From an uncultured Prevotellaceae bacterium (GTDB lineage Bacteria; Bacteroidota; Bacteroidia; Bacteroidales; Bacteroidaceae), in the NCBI GenBank assembly GCA_902761905.1, contig CACWMK010000030.1, positions 1 to 58,278 on the forward strand: a stretch of DNA of 58,278 bases, read 5' to 3'. Under the pieces are notes generated by a model. The model saw nothing but the letters and a program-made list of their open reading frames with translations. It was not told the origin of the DNA and ran no database searches. The position numbers and the translations under genes are program-made. Numbering within the stretch: position 1 is the stretch's first letter; the number at the start of each line of letters is the position of its first letter. Below, piece after piece: positions 15,230 through 22,136 of this stretch.

Positions 15230-15319
15230 ATGGTAGCAATATTTTTTCTTATCGTGATGACAATTGCCTTGGGCAGCCTGTTTAATGACTATATGGAGGG
15301 CTCGAGCTATGGCAAGTAA
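15230..15319 (+). CDS. 29-aa hydrophobic peptide, module copy B
   Basis: The coding sequence is identical to 9624-9713. It ends TAATG, so its stop overlaps the start of the following 75-aa ORF by one base. Confidence 0.5.
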   Translation: MVAIFFLIVMTIALGSLFNDYMEGSSYGK

Positions 15320-15546
15320 TGAGCGTATCGTTCAATCTCTTCTCTGGTTGGCGCCTGCACTACGGCTGGGTATTCATCAACATCCTAAAGTACTTCTACG
15401 AGCATGGCGAGTTCAAACACTTCGACCGCGGCTACATCGACTCCCAGGCCGAGTACCTCATCGCCCTGATCATGCGCACCCACGGCGCAGATACTGACCA
15501 AGTAGAAAACGTCCTCTCCCACCATACCAATTTCCAATTCACCTAA
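15319..15546 (+). CDS. Unknown 75-aa protein, module copy B
   Basis: Corresponds to the conserved part of the 97-aa protein at 9703. A 47-nt segment present in copy A is absent here. This changes the frame, so the conserved region is now entered from the ATG at 15319 (MSVSFNLFSGW) instead of the ATG inside the 29-aa ORF. The C-terminal 20 residues diverge. The preserved protein sequence despite the start switch supports function. Confidence 0.6.
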   Translation: MSVSFNLFSGWRLHYGWVFINILKYFYEHGEFKHFDRGYIDSQAEYLIALIMRTHGADTDQVENVLSHHTNFQFT

Positions 15547-15607
15547 AAATTAACATTTTTCTTCCAAAATATTTGGATATATGGAAGAAATATATTACTT
15601 TTGCAGC

Positions 15608-15961
15608 ATGAACAAGAGAATAAGGAGTGCAACTTATACGAAAGAGTTTGATGAATACTATCAAAGTCTCCCACAGAAGGTGAAAGACAAGTACGACTTT
15701 GTATTTGAAATCATGCTCACAAAGTATGTAGTCAGCACAAAATTCGTCAAGCGTCTCGAAAAGACAGTATTCTACGAAATGCGTGTATCTCTAGGTAACA
15801 ATGAGTATCGCACGGTTCTATTTGCAATTGATGCAGACAACTTCATGGAGTGCAAGCATATGGTCATGCTCAACTCCTTCGTAGAAAAAAGTTCGAAGCA
15901 ATATAACGCAGAGATTAAGAAAGCCGAACGATTATTAAAAGAATGGGAGGAAAGCTTATGA
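15608..15961 (+). CDS. HigB-like (RelE superfamily) toxin
   Basis: A 117-aa protein from ATG 15608, chosen because TACTTTTG at 15596-15603 is a promoter box that the longer frame would span; the mRNA would be almost leaderless. The fold pattern of phage-type HigB toxins is visible: a central KFVKRLEKTVFYEMRVSLGNNEYRTVLFAID strand set and a C-terminal helix (SFVEKSSKQYNAEIKKAERLL). It is an mRNA interferase by family. Stop and next start overlap as ATGA. Confidence 0.8.
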   Translation: MNKRIRSATYTKEFDEYYQSLPQKVKDKYDFVFEIMLTKYVVSTKFVKRLEKTVFYEMRVSLGNNEYRTVLFAIDADNFMECKHMVMLNSFVEKSSKQYNAEIKKAERLLKEWEESL

Positions 15962-16269
15962 TTAAGATTGATGAAAAGAAATGGGCAAAACTGCCTAAGA
16001 TTGAAGATCGACTTGAAGAGAAGTATGGTCCAGAAGATTCGCCATCACGCAAGGAATTCCAAGCCAAAGCAGAGGCCTGGTACTATGCAGAAATCCTGCG
16101 CAACGAGCGTAAGCGTCAGAAGTTAACCCAGCAGCAGTTGGGTGAGCGCATTGGCAAAAAGCGCGAGTACATCTCAGCGCTAGAGAAGGGACAGACTGAC
16201 ATGCAGCTATCTACATTCATGCTTATAGCCAATGCATTAGGTCTCAGATTCTCATTGGTAGTCGGCTAA
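15958..16269 (+). CDS. HigA-like XRE antitoxin
   Basis: A 103-aa protein. The helix-turn-helix of the XRE family lies at about residues 50-100 (RKRQKLTQQQLGERIGKKREYISALEKGQ...). The N-terminal half is charged and probably binds the toxin. Translationally coupled to HigB (ATGA), in the toxin-first order typical of higBA. Confidence 0.8.
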   Translation: MIKIDEKKWAKLPKIEDRLEEKYGPEDSPSRKEFQAKAEAWYYAEILRNERKRQKLTQQQLGERIGKKREYISALEKGQTDMQLSTFMLIANALGLRFSLVVG

Positions 16270-16335
16270 AAAGCCACATTTTTCTTAAATTACCAGCCCA
16301 GGCTCATACAAAAAGAATGGGGCCAATGATGATAG

Positions 16336-16380
16336 TAAGCCCAAGGTCATCAGGTTCTCGCCTAATGATATATTATAATG
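16336..16380 (+). pseudogene. Orphan 3' end of the 47-aa module gene
   Basis: Encodes KPKVIRFSPNDIL then TAA in the frame of the gene at 10009-10152, with only synonymous changes. No start codon is available because the frame is closed by a stop a short way upstream. HigBA sits where the 5' part should be, so the toxin-antitoxin pair has replaced or displaced it. Confidence 0.6.
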
Positions 16381-16420
16381 AAAACGGCCGCCGCTCAGAA
16401 GAGTGACGGTCGTTATGTTT

Positions 16421-16732
16421 CTAGCAGAGAGCAACTCTGCCAAGTTTGTCAATATCAAGTTTAACACTGATATTCATAGCCTTAAATAGCTTGAGTACGG
16501 TAGCAAAGGTAAGATTCTTGCCGTTCTCAATCCTAGATATCTGCGCTTTTTGCACGCCAAACATTCGTCCCAACTCCTCTTGGGTAAGATTCTGCTGCTT
16601 ACGTGTTTCTCTGATGGCAGCGCCAATAGCATAGAGTCTCATCTCTTCCTCATATGCATCACGCTCAGGAGTGCCGACCTTACCAATTAGCTCATCCTTT
16701 GATTCCTCTAATGTAATAAAATCCTTACTCAT
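16421..16732 (-). CDS. XRE-family antitoxin-like regulator beside Fic
   Basis: A 103-aa protein. An N-terminal helical region (LGRVALC is the C-terminus; the start is MSKDFITLEESKDEL) precedes an XRE helix-turn-helix (IRETRKQQNLTQEELGRMFGVQKAQISRIENGKN) and a short tail. It is 9 bp downstream of the Fic gene. Probably regulates that operon and may neutralise Fic; the pairing is inferred from position. Confidence 0.75.
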   Translation of the reverse strand: MSKDFITLEESKDELIGKVGTPERDAYEEEMRLYAIGAAIRETRKQQNLTQEELGRMFGVQKAQISRIENGKNLTFATVLKLFKAMNISVKLDIDKLGRVALC

Positions 16733-16741
16733 TTTCTTTTT

Positions 16742-17536
16742 TCATTTAGTCGATTCGATATAATTTTCGATATCTGACTGGAGGTGTCGACAGTGCAGAC
16801 GGGTCATGCAATCTATAAAAACGTTGATATCCTCGCTTTCTCTAGTGTCTATCAGGGCTTGTATGTATTCTGCCTTGTCTTCTTTCAACACCTTGGTAGG
16901 CAGTGCTCCATACTCCATCTGCAACAGGTTCATCAACAGTCTGCATGTTCTGCCATTACCATCAGCCCATGGATGAATGGTTACAAGTTCGAAATGAGCC
17001 CAGAAACTCAGTTCGTAGACAGCTGCTAAGTCTGTTGGGTCTATGGTTCTGCGTCTTTTATTCAGTTCTTCGCAGAATGCAGCCAAACGTGTGGGCACTT
17101 TCAGGTATGACATATACGATTTGCCGCCAACGCCAGCTGTTACATTTAGCTTTCTAAGTTCGCCATTAGCTGCTGAGAAATCTCCAGCTGCAGCATGATA
17201 CTCACCTCCTGTGCGAGCCATCACCTTAGATGCGAGTAGTATCAGCCACTCTACAGTGATATCCTCATGACGCATTATCCACTCCATGCCATAGTCGTAA
17301 GCCACCTTCAGGTCCAGATTCATCATCTGCTCTATGATGGTGCGCTTGTTGCTGGTAATACCTTCATCAAACAGTAGTTGAGCCTCTAACTCAGTGACAG
17401 TACTGCCCTCGATAGCCGTTGAGTGTGTAATGATAGAGTACAGATAGAACTTGTTGTAGTCTATCTGCTCTGATATGCCCAAATCCTTATGTTGTTTGAG
17501 CAATTGCATCAGTTCATCTCTGTTCTCTTGCGTCAT
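16742..17536 (-). CDS. Fic-domain AMP transferase
   Basis: A 264-aa Fic protein. The catalytic motif HPWADGNGRTCRLL lies at about 186-199 (HPFxDGNGRxxR pattern with Phe replaced by Trp). An N-terminal inhibitory motif, STAIEG (Ser39 to Gly44), fits (S/T)xxxE(G/N), so the protein should be auto-inhibited, as in class II Fic proteins. The start at 17536 was chosen because the promoter box is at 17558-17565; an in-frame ATG at 17587 precedes it. It transfers AMP to protein hydroxyls by family. It shares the module border promoter with the MORN operon. Confidence 0.85.
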   Translation of the reverse strand: MTQENRDELMQLLKQHKDLGISEQIDYNKFYLYSIITHSTAIEGSTVTELEAQLLFDEGITSNKRTIIEQMMNLDLKVAYDYGMEWIMRHEDITVEWLILLASKVMARTGGEYHAAAGDFSAANGELRKLNVTAGVGGKSYMSYLKVPTRLAAFCEELNKRRRTIDPTDLAAVYELSFWAHFELVTIHPWADGNGRTCRLLMNLLQMEYGALPTKVLKEDKAEYIQALIDTRESEDINVFIDCMTRLHCRHLQSDIENYIESTK

Positions 17537-17556
17537 TGCGATTTTGTATTTTTGGC

Positions 17557-17596
17557 GCAAAGATACAACAATTTCTGATATTACCATAGGAAATGG
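17557..17596 (-). promoter_or_regulatory. Shared 40-bp module border with promoter, copy 2
   Basis: 39 of 40 bases match 15056-15095. The minus strand gives TATCTTTG as -7 box for the Fic-XRE operon. Confidence 0.65.
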
Positions 17597-17648
17597 CGAA
17601 TAAAATGGATGGAGGCTGGCGAATTTCTTAAAAGACCTTAAAATTTAT

Positions 17649-17700
17649 GGGGGTGCATCGAGTTTTGATGCACCCCCTAGTTTACCTTTGCAGTCGATTT
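17649..17700 (+). promoter_or_regulatory. Module hairpin and promoter, copy C
   Basis: The third copy of the GGGGGTGCATC / GATGCACCCCC hairpin, here followed by TACCTTTGCAG, a perfect promoter box for the gene at 17721. Unlike copies A and B, the 29-aa ORF does not follow. Confidence 0.7.
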
Positions 17701-17720
17701 AATAATAACTTAAAAAAATA

Positions 17721-18197
17721 ATGATCAAAATGAAAATGAACTTTGTAGATGGATTTTCTGGATCAGAGTTGGATCCAATGATTGAGATGGTTGTTCGTGC
17801 TATTGTTAAGCGCTTGGCACATAAGGCTGTGGATGAGTGTATGGACATGGTACGTGAGTTGATGGCGCAGCGACAGGAGAAGGGTACTCCTATGCAGCAG
17901 CTGACAAGGGCAGTTGGCGAGGGCTCGCACCTGTTCTGGGCGGCGTCGGCCTGGGCTGTGGTGTATGGCGTGGCGCGAGATGTGTGTGGGTATCCTGGCA
18001 GTATGACTGACTTTGAGCGTAATGTAACAATGCTCAAGTTGGCGCCAACGAAGGACTATCCATGCGAGCCTAAGACTGTTAGTCGCACTATGAGTAATCA
18101 TACGTACATGCGCATGCACGTAGATAAGTGGAAGGACAATGGCGCTTCAGAGAGAGAACTGAGACTGCTAGACTTCCTTAGACAAAAAATAGGATAA
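17721..18197 (+). CDS. Unknown 158-aa protein
   Basis: Mostly helical. N-terminal FVDGFSGSELDPMIEMVV and a long amphipathic helix to about 55, then a Trp/Ala-rich segment (SHLFWAASAWAVVYGVARDVC). The basic C-terminus ends with a leucine-rich helix (ERELRLLDFLRQKIG). Met1, Met4 or Met6 could be the start. No known family recognised. It is the first gene after the third module hairpin and ends upstream of an attenuator-like region and terminator. Confidence 0.6.
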   Translation: MIKMKMNFVDGFSGSELDPMIEMVVRAIVKRLAHKAVDECMDMVRELMAQRQEKGTPMQQLTRAVGEGSHLFWAASAWAVVYGVARDVCGYPGSMTDFERNVTMLKLAPTKDYPCEPKTVSRTMSNHTYMRMHVDKWKDNGASERELRLLDFLRQKIG

Positions 18198-18221
18198 GTT
18201 CTTCAAATTATTTCCATTTTA

Positions 18222-18269
18222 GGGGAAAGTTTTCGAGGAAACTTTCGTAAAATCCGCCAGACTTTCCCC
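18222..18269 (+). promoter_or_regulatory. Two competing hairpins in the 3' region
   Basis: GGGGAAAGT (18222-18230) can pair either with the nearby AAACTTTC (about 18239-18246) or with ACTTTCCCC (18261-18269); the two folds exclude each other. It lies between the 158-aa gene and its terminator. Confidence 0.35.
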
Positions 18270-18282
18270 ATTTCTTTCGAAA

Positions 18283-18314
18283 CGCGTTCCAAGTGATTGG
18301 GACGCGCTTTTTTT
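18283..18314 (+). terminator. Rho-independent terminator
   Basis: CGCGTTCC (18283-18290) and GGGACGCG (18299-18306) pair with one G-T, followed by seven T. Ends the 158-aa transcript. Confidence 0.7.
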
Positions 18315-18319
18315 CTTCA

Positions 18320-18327
18320 TACTTTTG
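18320..18327 (+). promoter_or_regulatory. Promoter -7 box of the lysozyme-primase group
   Basis: TACTTTTG, matching TAnnTTTG, directly after the terminator and 43 bp before the ATG at 18371. Confidence 0.6.
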
Positions 18328-18370
18328 CATCGTCGAAAGGACAAAACATCGAATTTAAAAATAAAAAGTT

Positions 18371-18688
18371 ATGGAGAAAAATTTAATAACAATCAAAGTT
18401 GAAACCTTGCGCAATGGATATGCGCTGGAGGTAAACGGTGGAAAGTTTATGTATTTTGACGCTGCGACTCTGCTCGAGGGCATGCTGATAAGAGTAGGCA
18501 TGGAGCGACTGGACGAGTTGACCAGGTACGAAATCCACACCATGGTAGAGGCCATCAAGGATGGTAGCGCAATCAAGGCTCTGGAGACACAACTGAGCTT
18601 GCTCAGAGATATGAACACAGAGTATCAGCGACAGATTCGCACGCTGAAGCGCCACGCTAAGAGAAACAATCAGAACAACAACGATTAA
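18371..18688 (+). CDS. Unknown 105-aa protein with C-terminal coiled coil
   Basis: N-terminal half with beta-type sequence (ITIKVETLRNGYALEVNGGKF). The C-terminal half is helical with heptad character (ALETQLSLLRDMNTEYQRQI) and ends in a basic, Asn-rich tail. It precedes the lysozyme by 25 bp and probably shares its transcript. Its position suggests a phage-like or cell-wall-linked locus. Family not recognised. Confidence 0.6.
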   Translation: MEKNLITIKVETLRNGYALEVNGGKFMYFDAATLLEGMLIRVGMERLDELTRYEIHTMVEAIKDGSAIKALETQLSLLRDMNTEYQRQIRTLKRHAKRNNQNNND

Positions 18689-18713
18689 TACGATACGAAA
18701 AGATAAGAAAATT

Positions 18714-19139
18714 ATGAACACAAGTGAAACATTGATTTTGAAGTTGAGAGAGTTTGAAGGTCTGCGTCTGGAGGCTTACAAGGATGCAGCAGGAGTACCA
18801 ACCATCGGCTACGGACACACCAAGGCTGTGAGAATGGGCGACAAGATCACCCGCTGGTGGGCCATCGAAACGCTGAAGAAGGACATCGAGGAGGTTGCGC
18901 TACAGGTAGATGAACTAGAGGTGGCTAAGACCGAGGGACAGATGGACGCACTGGTATCGTTCGCATTCAACCTGGGCATCGACCGACTGCAGCGCTCCAC
19001 CCTACTGAAGCTGATTCGCCAGGGAGCCAGCAAGGCAGCCATCAAGCGCGAATTCAAGAAGTGGGTGTATGCCGGCGGCGAACGAATGAAGGGACTGGAG
19101 CGCCGTCGCGACTGGGAGGCAAAGAGATTTTTCGAGTAA
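18714..19139 (+). CDS. GH24 phage-type lysozyme
   Basis: A 141-aa muramidase of the T4/lambdoid endolysin type. The catalytic triad pattern E-x8-D-x5-T is visible in FEGLRLEAYKDAAGVPTIGYGHT, giving Glu14, Asp23 and Thr29 within a residue or so. The helical lobe includes MDALVSFAFNLGID and ERRRDWEAKRFFE near the C-terminus. It has no signal peptide, so export would need a holin or similar. It lies in a presumed operon with the flanking small genes and the VirE-type primase. In related Bacteroidales loci a cell-wall hydrolase accompanies HU, smalltalk and VirE-type genes. Confidence 0.85.
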   Translation: MNTSETLILKLREFEGLRLEAYKDAAGVPTIGYGHTKAVRMGDKITRWWAIETLKKDIEEVALQVDELEVAKTEGQMDALVSFAFNLGIDRLQRSTLLKLIRQGASKAAIKREFKKWVYAGGERMKGLERRRDWEAKRFFE

Positions 19140-19148
19140 TAACTAATA

Positions 19149-19481
19149 ATGCAAGAAGTACTGATTAAAAACGAGAGTGAAGTAATGGAGCGCCTGATAA
19201 AAGGCGCACGAGTAGAAGGCCGCATATGGCTGGAGAAGACCACCAGCGGCGCGTGTGTAATCTGTTTCGAGCGATACAACCGCCGACCGCGCACCATGAG
19301 TGCCGACTGGCTGATACGTCGCAACGAGCACGGCTGGGTGAAGGAGAGTGCAGAACGCATAAAGGTGTATGAGAGCATACCCAAGATGCTGGGCACAGCG
19401 CGCGTGCTGACCATACTAGACCGCGAGCACCAGGCCACCAAAGATGCACTAATCGACCGCGAACTAGTGGAGTTCTGTTAA
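19149..19481 (+). CDS. Unknown 110-aa protein
   Basis: A basic, compact protein (ESEVMERLIKGARVEGRIWL ... CVICFERYNRRPR ... ADWLIRRNEHGWVKESAERI). It starts 9 bp after the lysozyme stop and ends 4 bp before the VirE-N primase gene, so it is certainly part of that transcript. Two Cys in CVIC are not a clear metal site. No family recognised. Confidence 0.65.
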   Translation: MQEVLIKNESEVMERLIKGARVEGRIWLEKTTSGACVICFERYNRRPRTMSADWLIRRNEHGWVKESAERIKVYESIPKMLGTARVLTILDREHQATKDALIDRELVEFC

Positions 19482-19485
19482 GCCT

Positions 19486-22044
19486 ATGTTTTGTTACCAG
19501 AGTAACTTTAGCAATCCTACACAGCCCGTTGACGAAGCGCAGTTTTATGCGCTCGTCAGGGCGGGCAAGTGGAACGAGAACATCGACAAGTTCAGGGCCA
19601 CAGGCGATGCCAGTCTGAAGCGCAAGCTGCCAGCATTCATCTTCCAAGCCACATTCGATGAGACCACGTCGGCCAAGGGGCGCACAGGTGCATGGCGCAA
19701 GCAGGCCGCCACAAGGCTGAACGGACTGGTGGTGATGGACCTGGACCACATCGAGAGTCCGCTGACGCTCTATCAGGGATGGGTGGACCGTGGACTTGAC
19801 TGGAAGCAGCTGGGCATACTGCTGATCTACATCACACCCAGCGGCAAGGGGCTGAAGATAGTGTTCAAGGCACGACTGGACTGGGGCAACCTGATATCGA
19901 ACCAGCACCAGATGGCTCGGCTGCTAGGCGACGATGTGGTGGTAGACGAGGCATGCAAGGACGCATCGAGGATGAGTTTCGTTTGCAAAAATTCAGACAT
20001 ATTGTATATAGACAAGGAGATTTTTACGTATGAGAACAAGGAGTATGCTGAGCGATATACTGCTCTATATCGCGACGGTCGCAGCCAGGCTGAGACGACA
20101 ATGTCATCTCGACTAAGCGGAGCGCATGGAGCGCTCGGCATGACAACACCCCCATTGTCATCTCGACTAAGCGGAGCGCATGGAGAGATCTCAACGAATG
20201 ATGGAAGAGATGTCTCGACTACGCTCGACATGACAAAAGGGGGAGCGCTCGACATGACAAAAGGGGGAGCGCTCGGCATGACAACACCCCCATTGTCATC
20301 TCGACTAAGCGGAGCGCATGGAGAGATCTCTACGACAGCCGAAGAGGAAACCTACAACGGGCAGCCTATCAGCGAGATTATCGACAAGTGGCTGCAGGGC
20401 GTAGACCTGAACAACAATCGCCACAACACACTGGTTGACCTGGCAAGCCATCTGCGATACGTGCTGGGCAAGAACCCCACCAAGATAACAGAGGCAGTGA
20501 TGACGCTGCCATGGGTGCAGGACCTGCAGCGCGAGGGCGAAGATGTGGCAGGCACAGTGCGATCGGTGATGGACTTCAGGTACCACGAGTACATGCCTAA
20601 GCGCCTGCGCGAGGCAGTATCCACTCCTCAGCAGCGCGGCGATGAAAATATCACACAACAGCTATGGACATGGGGCGAAGAGATTGAGGCACTGATGCCC
20701 TACTTCCCTGCACTCAAGGATATGTGCAAAGGTCTGAAGCGCAACCAGTATCCAGCGGCGATGTTTGTGGGCGGCGGCCTGATGATGACACTGATGACAC
20801 GTTGCACCTACCGATTCTACGCACGCCCTGAGGAGCTGCGCCGACTGAACAACTCGACACTCATCATAGGCGACCCAGCCAGTGGTAAATCCTTCGCCAC
20901 ACGCCTGTACAATCTGCTGGCAGCACCCATCATCGAGGCCGACAAGGCGGGCAAGGATGCCATCAACGCCTATCGAGAGATAACCAAGACAAAGGGCGCC
21001 AACAAGGAGAAACCGCCCAAGCCCAAGGTGATAGTGCGTGTGCACCCAGCGCGAACCAGTAATGCGCAGTTTATACAAGACATGGTGAACAGCGTGGAAG
21101 AGGTGGACGGACAGCCGATGCAGCTACACATGCTGACATTCGACACTGAGCTCGACAATACCATCTGCGTGCAGAAGGGTGGCAGCTGGATAGACAAGAT
21201 GAGCCTGGAACTCAAGGCTTTCCACAACGAGTGGGACGGTCAGGCCTACAGCAACAACGACTCGATACTGCAGGACTTCTATGTGACGTGGAACTTCATC
21301 TATACAGGCACGCCCATAGCACTGAAGAAAAAGGTGAACGAGCAAAACTTCGGCTCTGGTCTGTCTACACGCCTGACGTGCATACCGCTGCCATCTACCA
21401 ACTTCAAGATGCTGACACGCGAGCAGACCATCGACTACGACAGCGACAACCGTCTGCGCGAGTGGGCCAAGAAGCTTGACCGCACCAAGGGCGAACTGAA
21501 GCTGAGCAGGATAGTGGACGAGCTGTACGACTGGACTGCACGCCGCATGGCCGACGCTGAGGAGAACAACTCGAAGGCCGATGAACTGCTACTGAAGCGA
21601 TGCGCCTACCATGGGTTCAACTTTGCAGCGCCCTTCATCATGATGCGCCACTGGTGCCAGCTGCATCAAGACGGCGAATACTGGTGTGGCGACTTCGACA
21701 CTGACGAGGTGGACTGGCAACTGGCCGAGTTGATAGTTAACATACAGTACGCCTGTCAGCGGCACTTCTTTGGAGCGATGGCAGAGCACTATTTCGAGAA
21801 TCAGAGTCGTGAGGCCAACGTGAACGTGCAGCGCCGCCAGAAGACGTTCGACGGATTTGAACGGCTGCCAGAGGAGTTTACCAGCGACGATGTGATACGT
21901 GTGTTCAGCATGGCCAGCGATGCTGCCGCCCGCAGCAAGATAAGCCGACTGCAGAGCGACCATCTGATAGAAAAGGTGAGCGACGGCCGAGGCAATGCTC
22001 AAGGCAAAGCTGTGTATCGCAAAACTGGCATACTTATGCTATAA
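19486..22044 (+). CDS. VirE N-terminal/primase-helicase protein with an in-frame repeat insertion
   Basis: An 852-aa protein. Residues about 50-190 are the VirE-N (BT4734-like) domain with primase-type features: NGLVVMDLDHI and TPSGKGLKIVF, then DEACKDASRMSFV. From about 285 to the end is a DUF3987-like helicase region with the Walker A motif IIGDPASGKS near 465. Residues about 206-283 are encoded by the dispersed MITE-like repeat (20101-20335), giving SSRLSGAHGEIS-type junk in frame. The insertion falls between the two domains, so both may still fold. Expected activity is ATP-dependent DNA priming or unwinding in a mobile or phage-like context. Last gene of the 18371-22044 group. Confidence 0.8.
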   Translation: MFCYQSNFSNPTQPVDEAQFYALVRAGKWNENIDKFRATGDASLKRKLPAFIFQATFDETTSAKGRTGAWRKQAATRLNGLVVMDLDHIESPLTLYQGWVDRGLDWKQLGILLIYITPSGKGLKIVFKARLDWGNLISNQHQMARLLGDDVVVDEACKDASRMSFVCKNSDILYIDKEIFTYENKEYAERYTALYRDGRSQAETTMSSRLSGAHGALGMTTPPLSSRLSGAHGEISTNDGRDVSTTLDMTKGGALDMTKGGALGMTTPPLSSRLSGAHGEISTTAEEETYNGQPISEIIDKWLQGVDLNNNRHNTLVDLASHLRYVLGKNPTKITEAVMTLPWVQDLQREGEDVAGTVRSVMDFRYHEYMPKRLREAVSTPQQRGDENITQQLWTWGEEIEALMPYFPALKDMCKGLKRNQYPAAMFVGGGLMMTLMTRCTYRFYARPEELRRLNNSTLIIGDPASGKSFATRLYNLLAAPIIEADKAGKDAINAYREITKTKGANKEKPPKPKVIVRVHPARTSNAQFIQDMVNSVEEVDGQPMQLHMLTFDTELDNTICVQKGGSWIDKMSLELKAFHNEWDGQAYSNNDSILQDFYVTWNFIYTGTPIALKKKVNEQNFGSGLSTRLTCIPLPSTNFKMLTREQTIDYDSDNRLREWAKKLDRTKGELKLSRIVDELYDWTARRMADAEENNSKADELLLKRCAYHGFNFAAPFIMMRHWCQLHQDGEYWCGDFDTDEVDWQLAELIVNIQYACQRHFFGAMAEHYFENQSREANVNVQRRQKTFDGFERLPEEFTSDDVIRVFSMASDAAARSKISRLQSDHLIEKVSDGRGNAQGKAVYRKTGILML
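20101..20335. repeat. MITE-like repeat inserted in frame in the primase gene
   Basis: Three copies of ATTGTCATCTCGACTAAGCG-type units plus inverted CGACATGACA and CGGCATGACA units, about 235 bp in total, all in frame and free of stops. Same family as 2465-2556 and 4906-5032. The inner ACAACACCCCCATTGTCAT and GACAAAAGGGGGAGCGCTC pieces are themselves repeated. Confidence 0.75.
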
Positions 22045-22054
22045 AATGATTGAT

Positions 22055-22081
22055 CCCCCGCCCCATTACAGGGCGAGGGAT
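22055..22081. terminator. Strong bidirectional hairpin
   Basis: GATCCCCCGCCC and GGGCGAGGGATC pair nearly perfectly around a short loop. It lies between the convergent primase and S9 peptidase genes. There is no T-run on either strand, so efficiency is uncertain. Confidence 0.55.
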
Positions 22082-22111
22082 CTCTAGTTTGGCAATCTTT
22101 TAGCGTCCCCA

Positions 22112-22136
22112 GTGCGTCAGTGCACCAGTGCGTCAT
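22112..22136. repeat. 25-bp repeat with 9-bp period, copy d
   Basis: 23 of 25 bases match 8286-8310. It abuts the stop codon of the S9 peptidase (22137-22139). Confidence 0.65.

Noticed and set aside
9541-17700. Integron with attC-type cassettes
   Set aside because: No integrase gene is present, the hairpin is a simple terminator-like stem, and modules contain genes on both strands with their own promoters.
19165-19908. 247-aa minus ORF opposite the small gene and the primase start
   Set aside because: Cys/His/Trp-rich low-quality translation, antisense of two supported genes.
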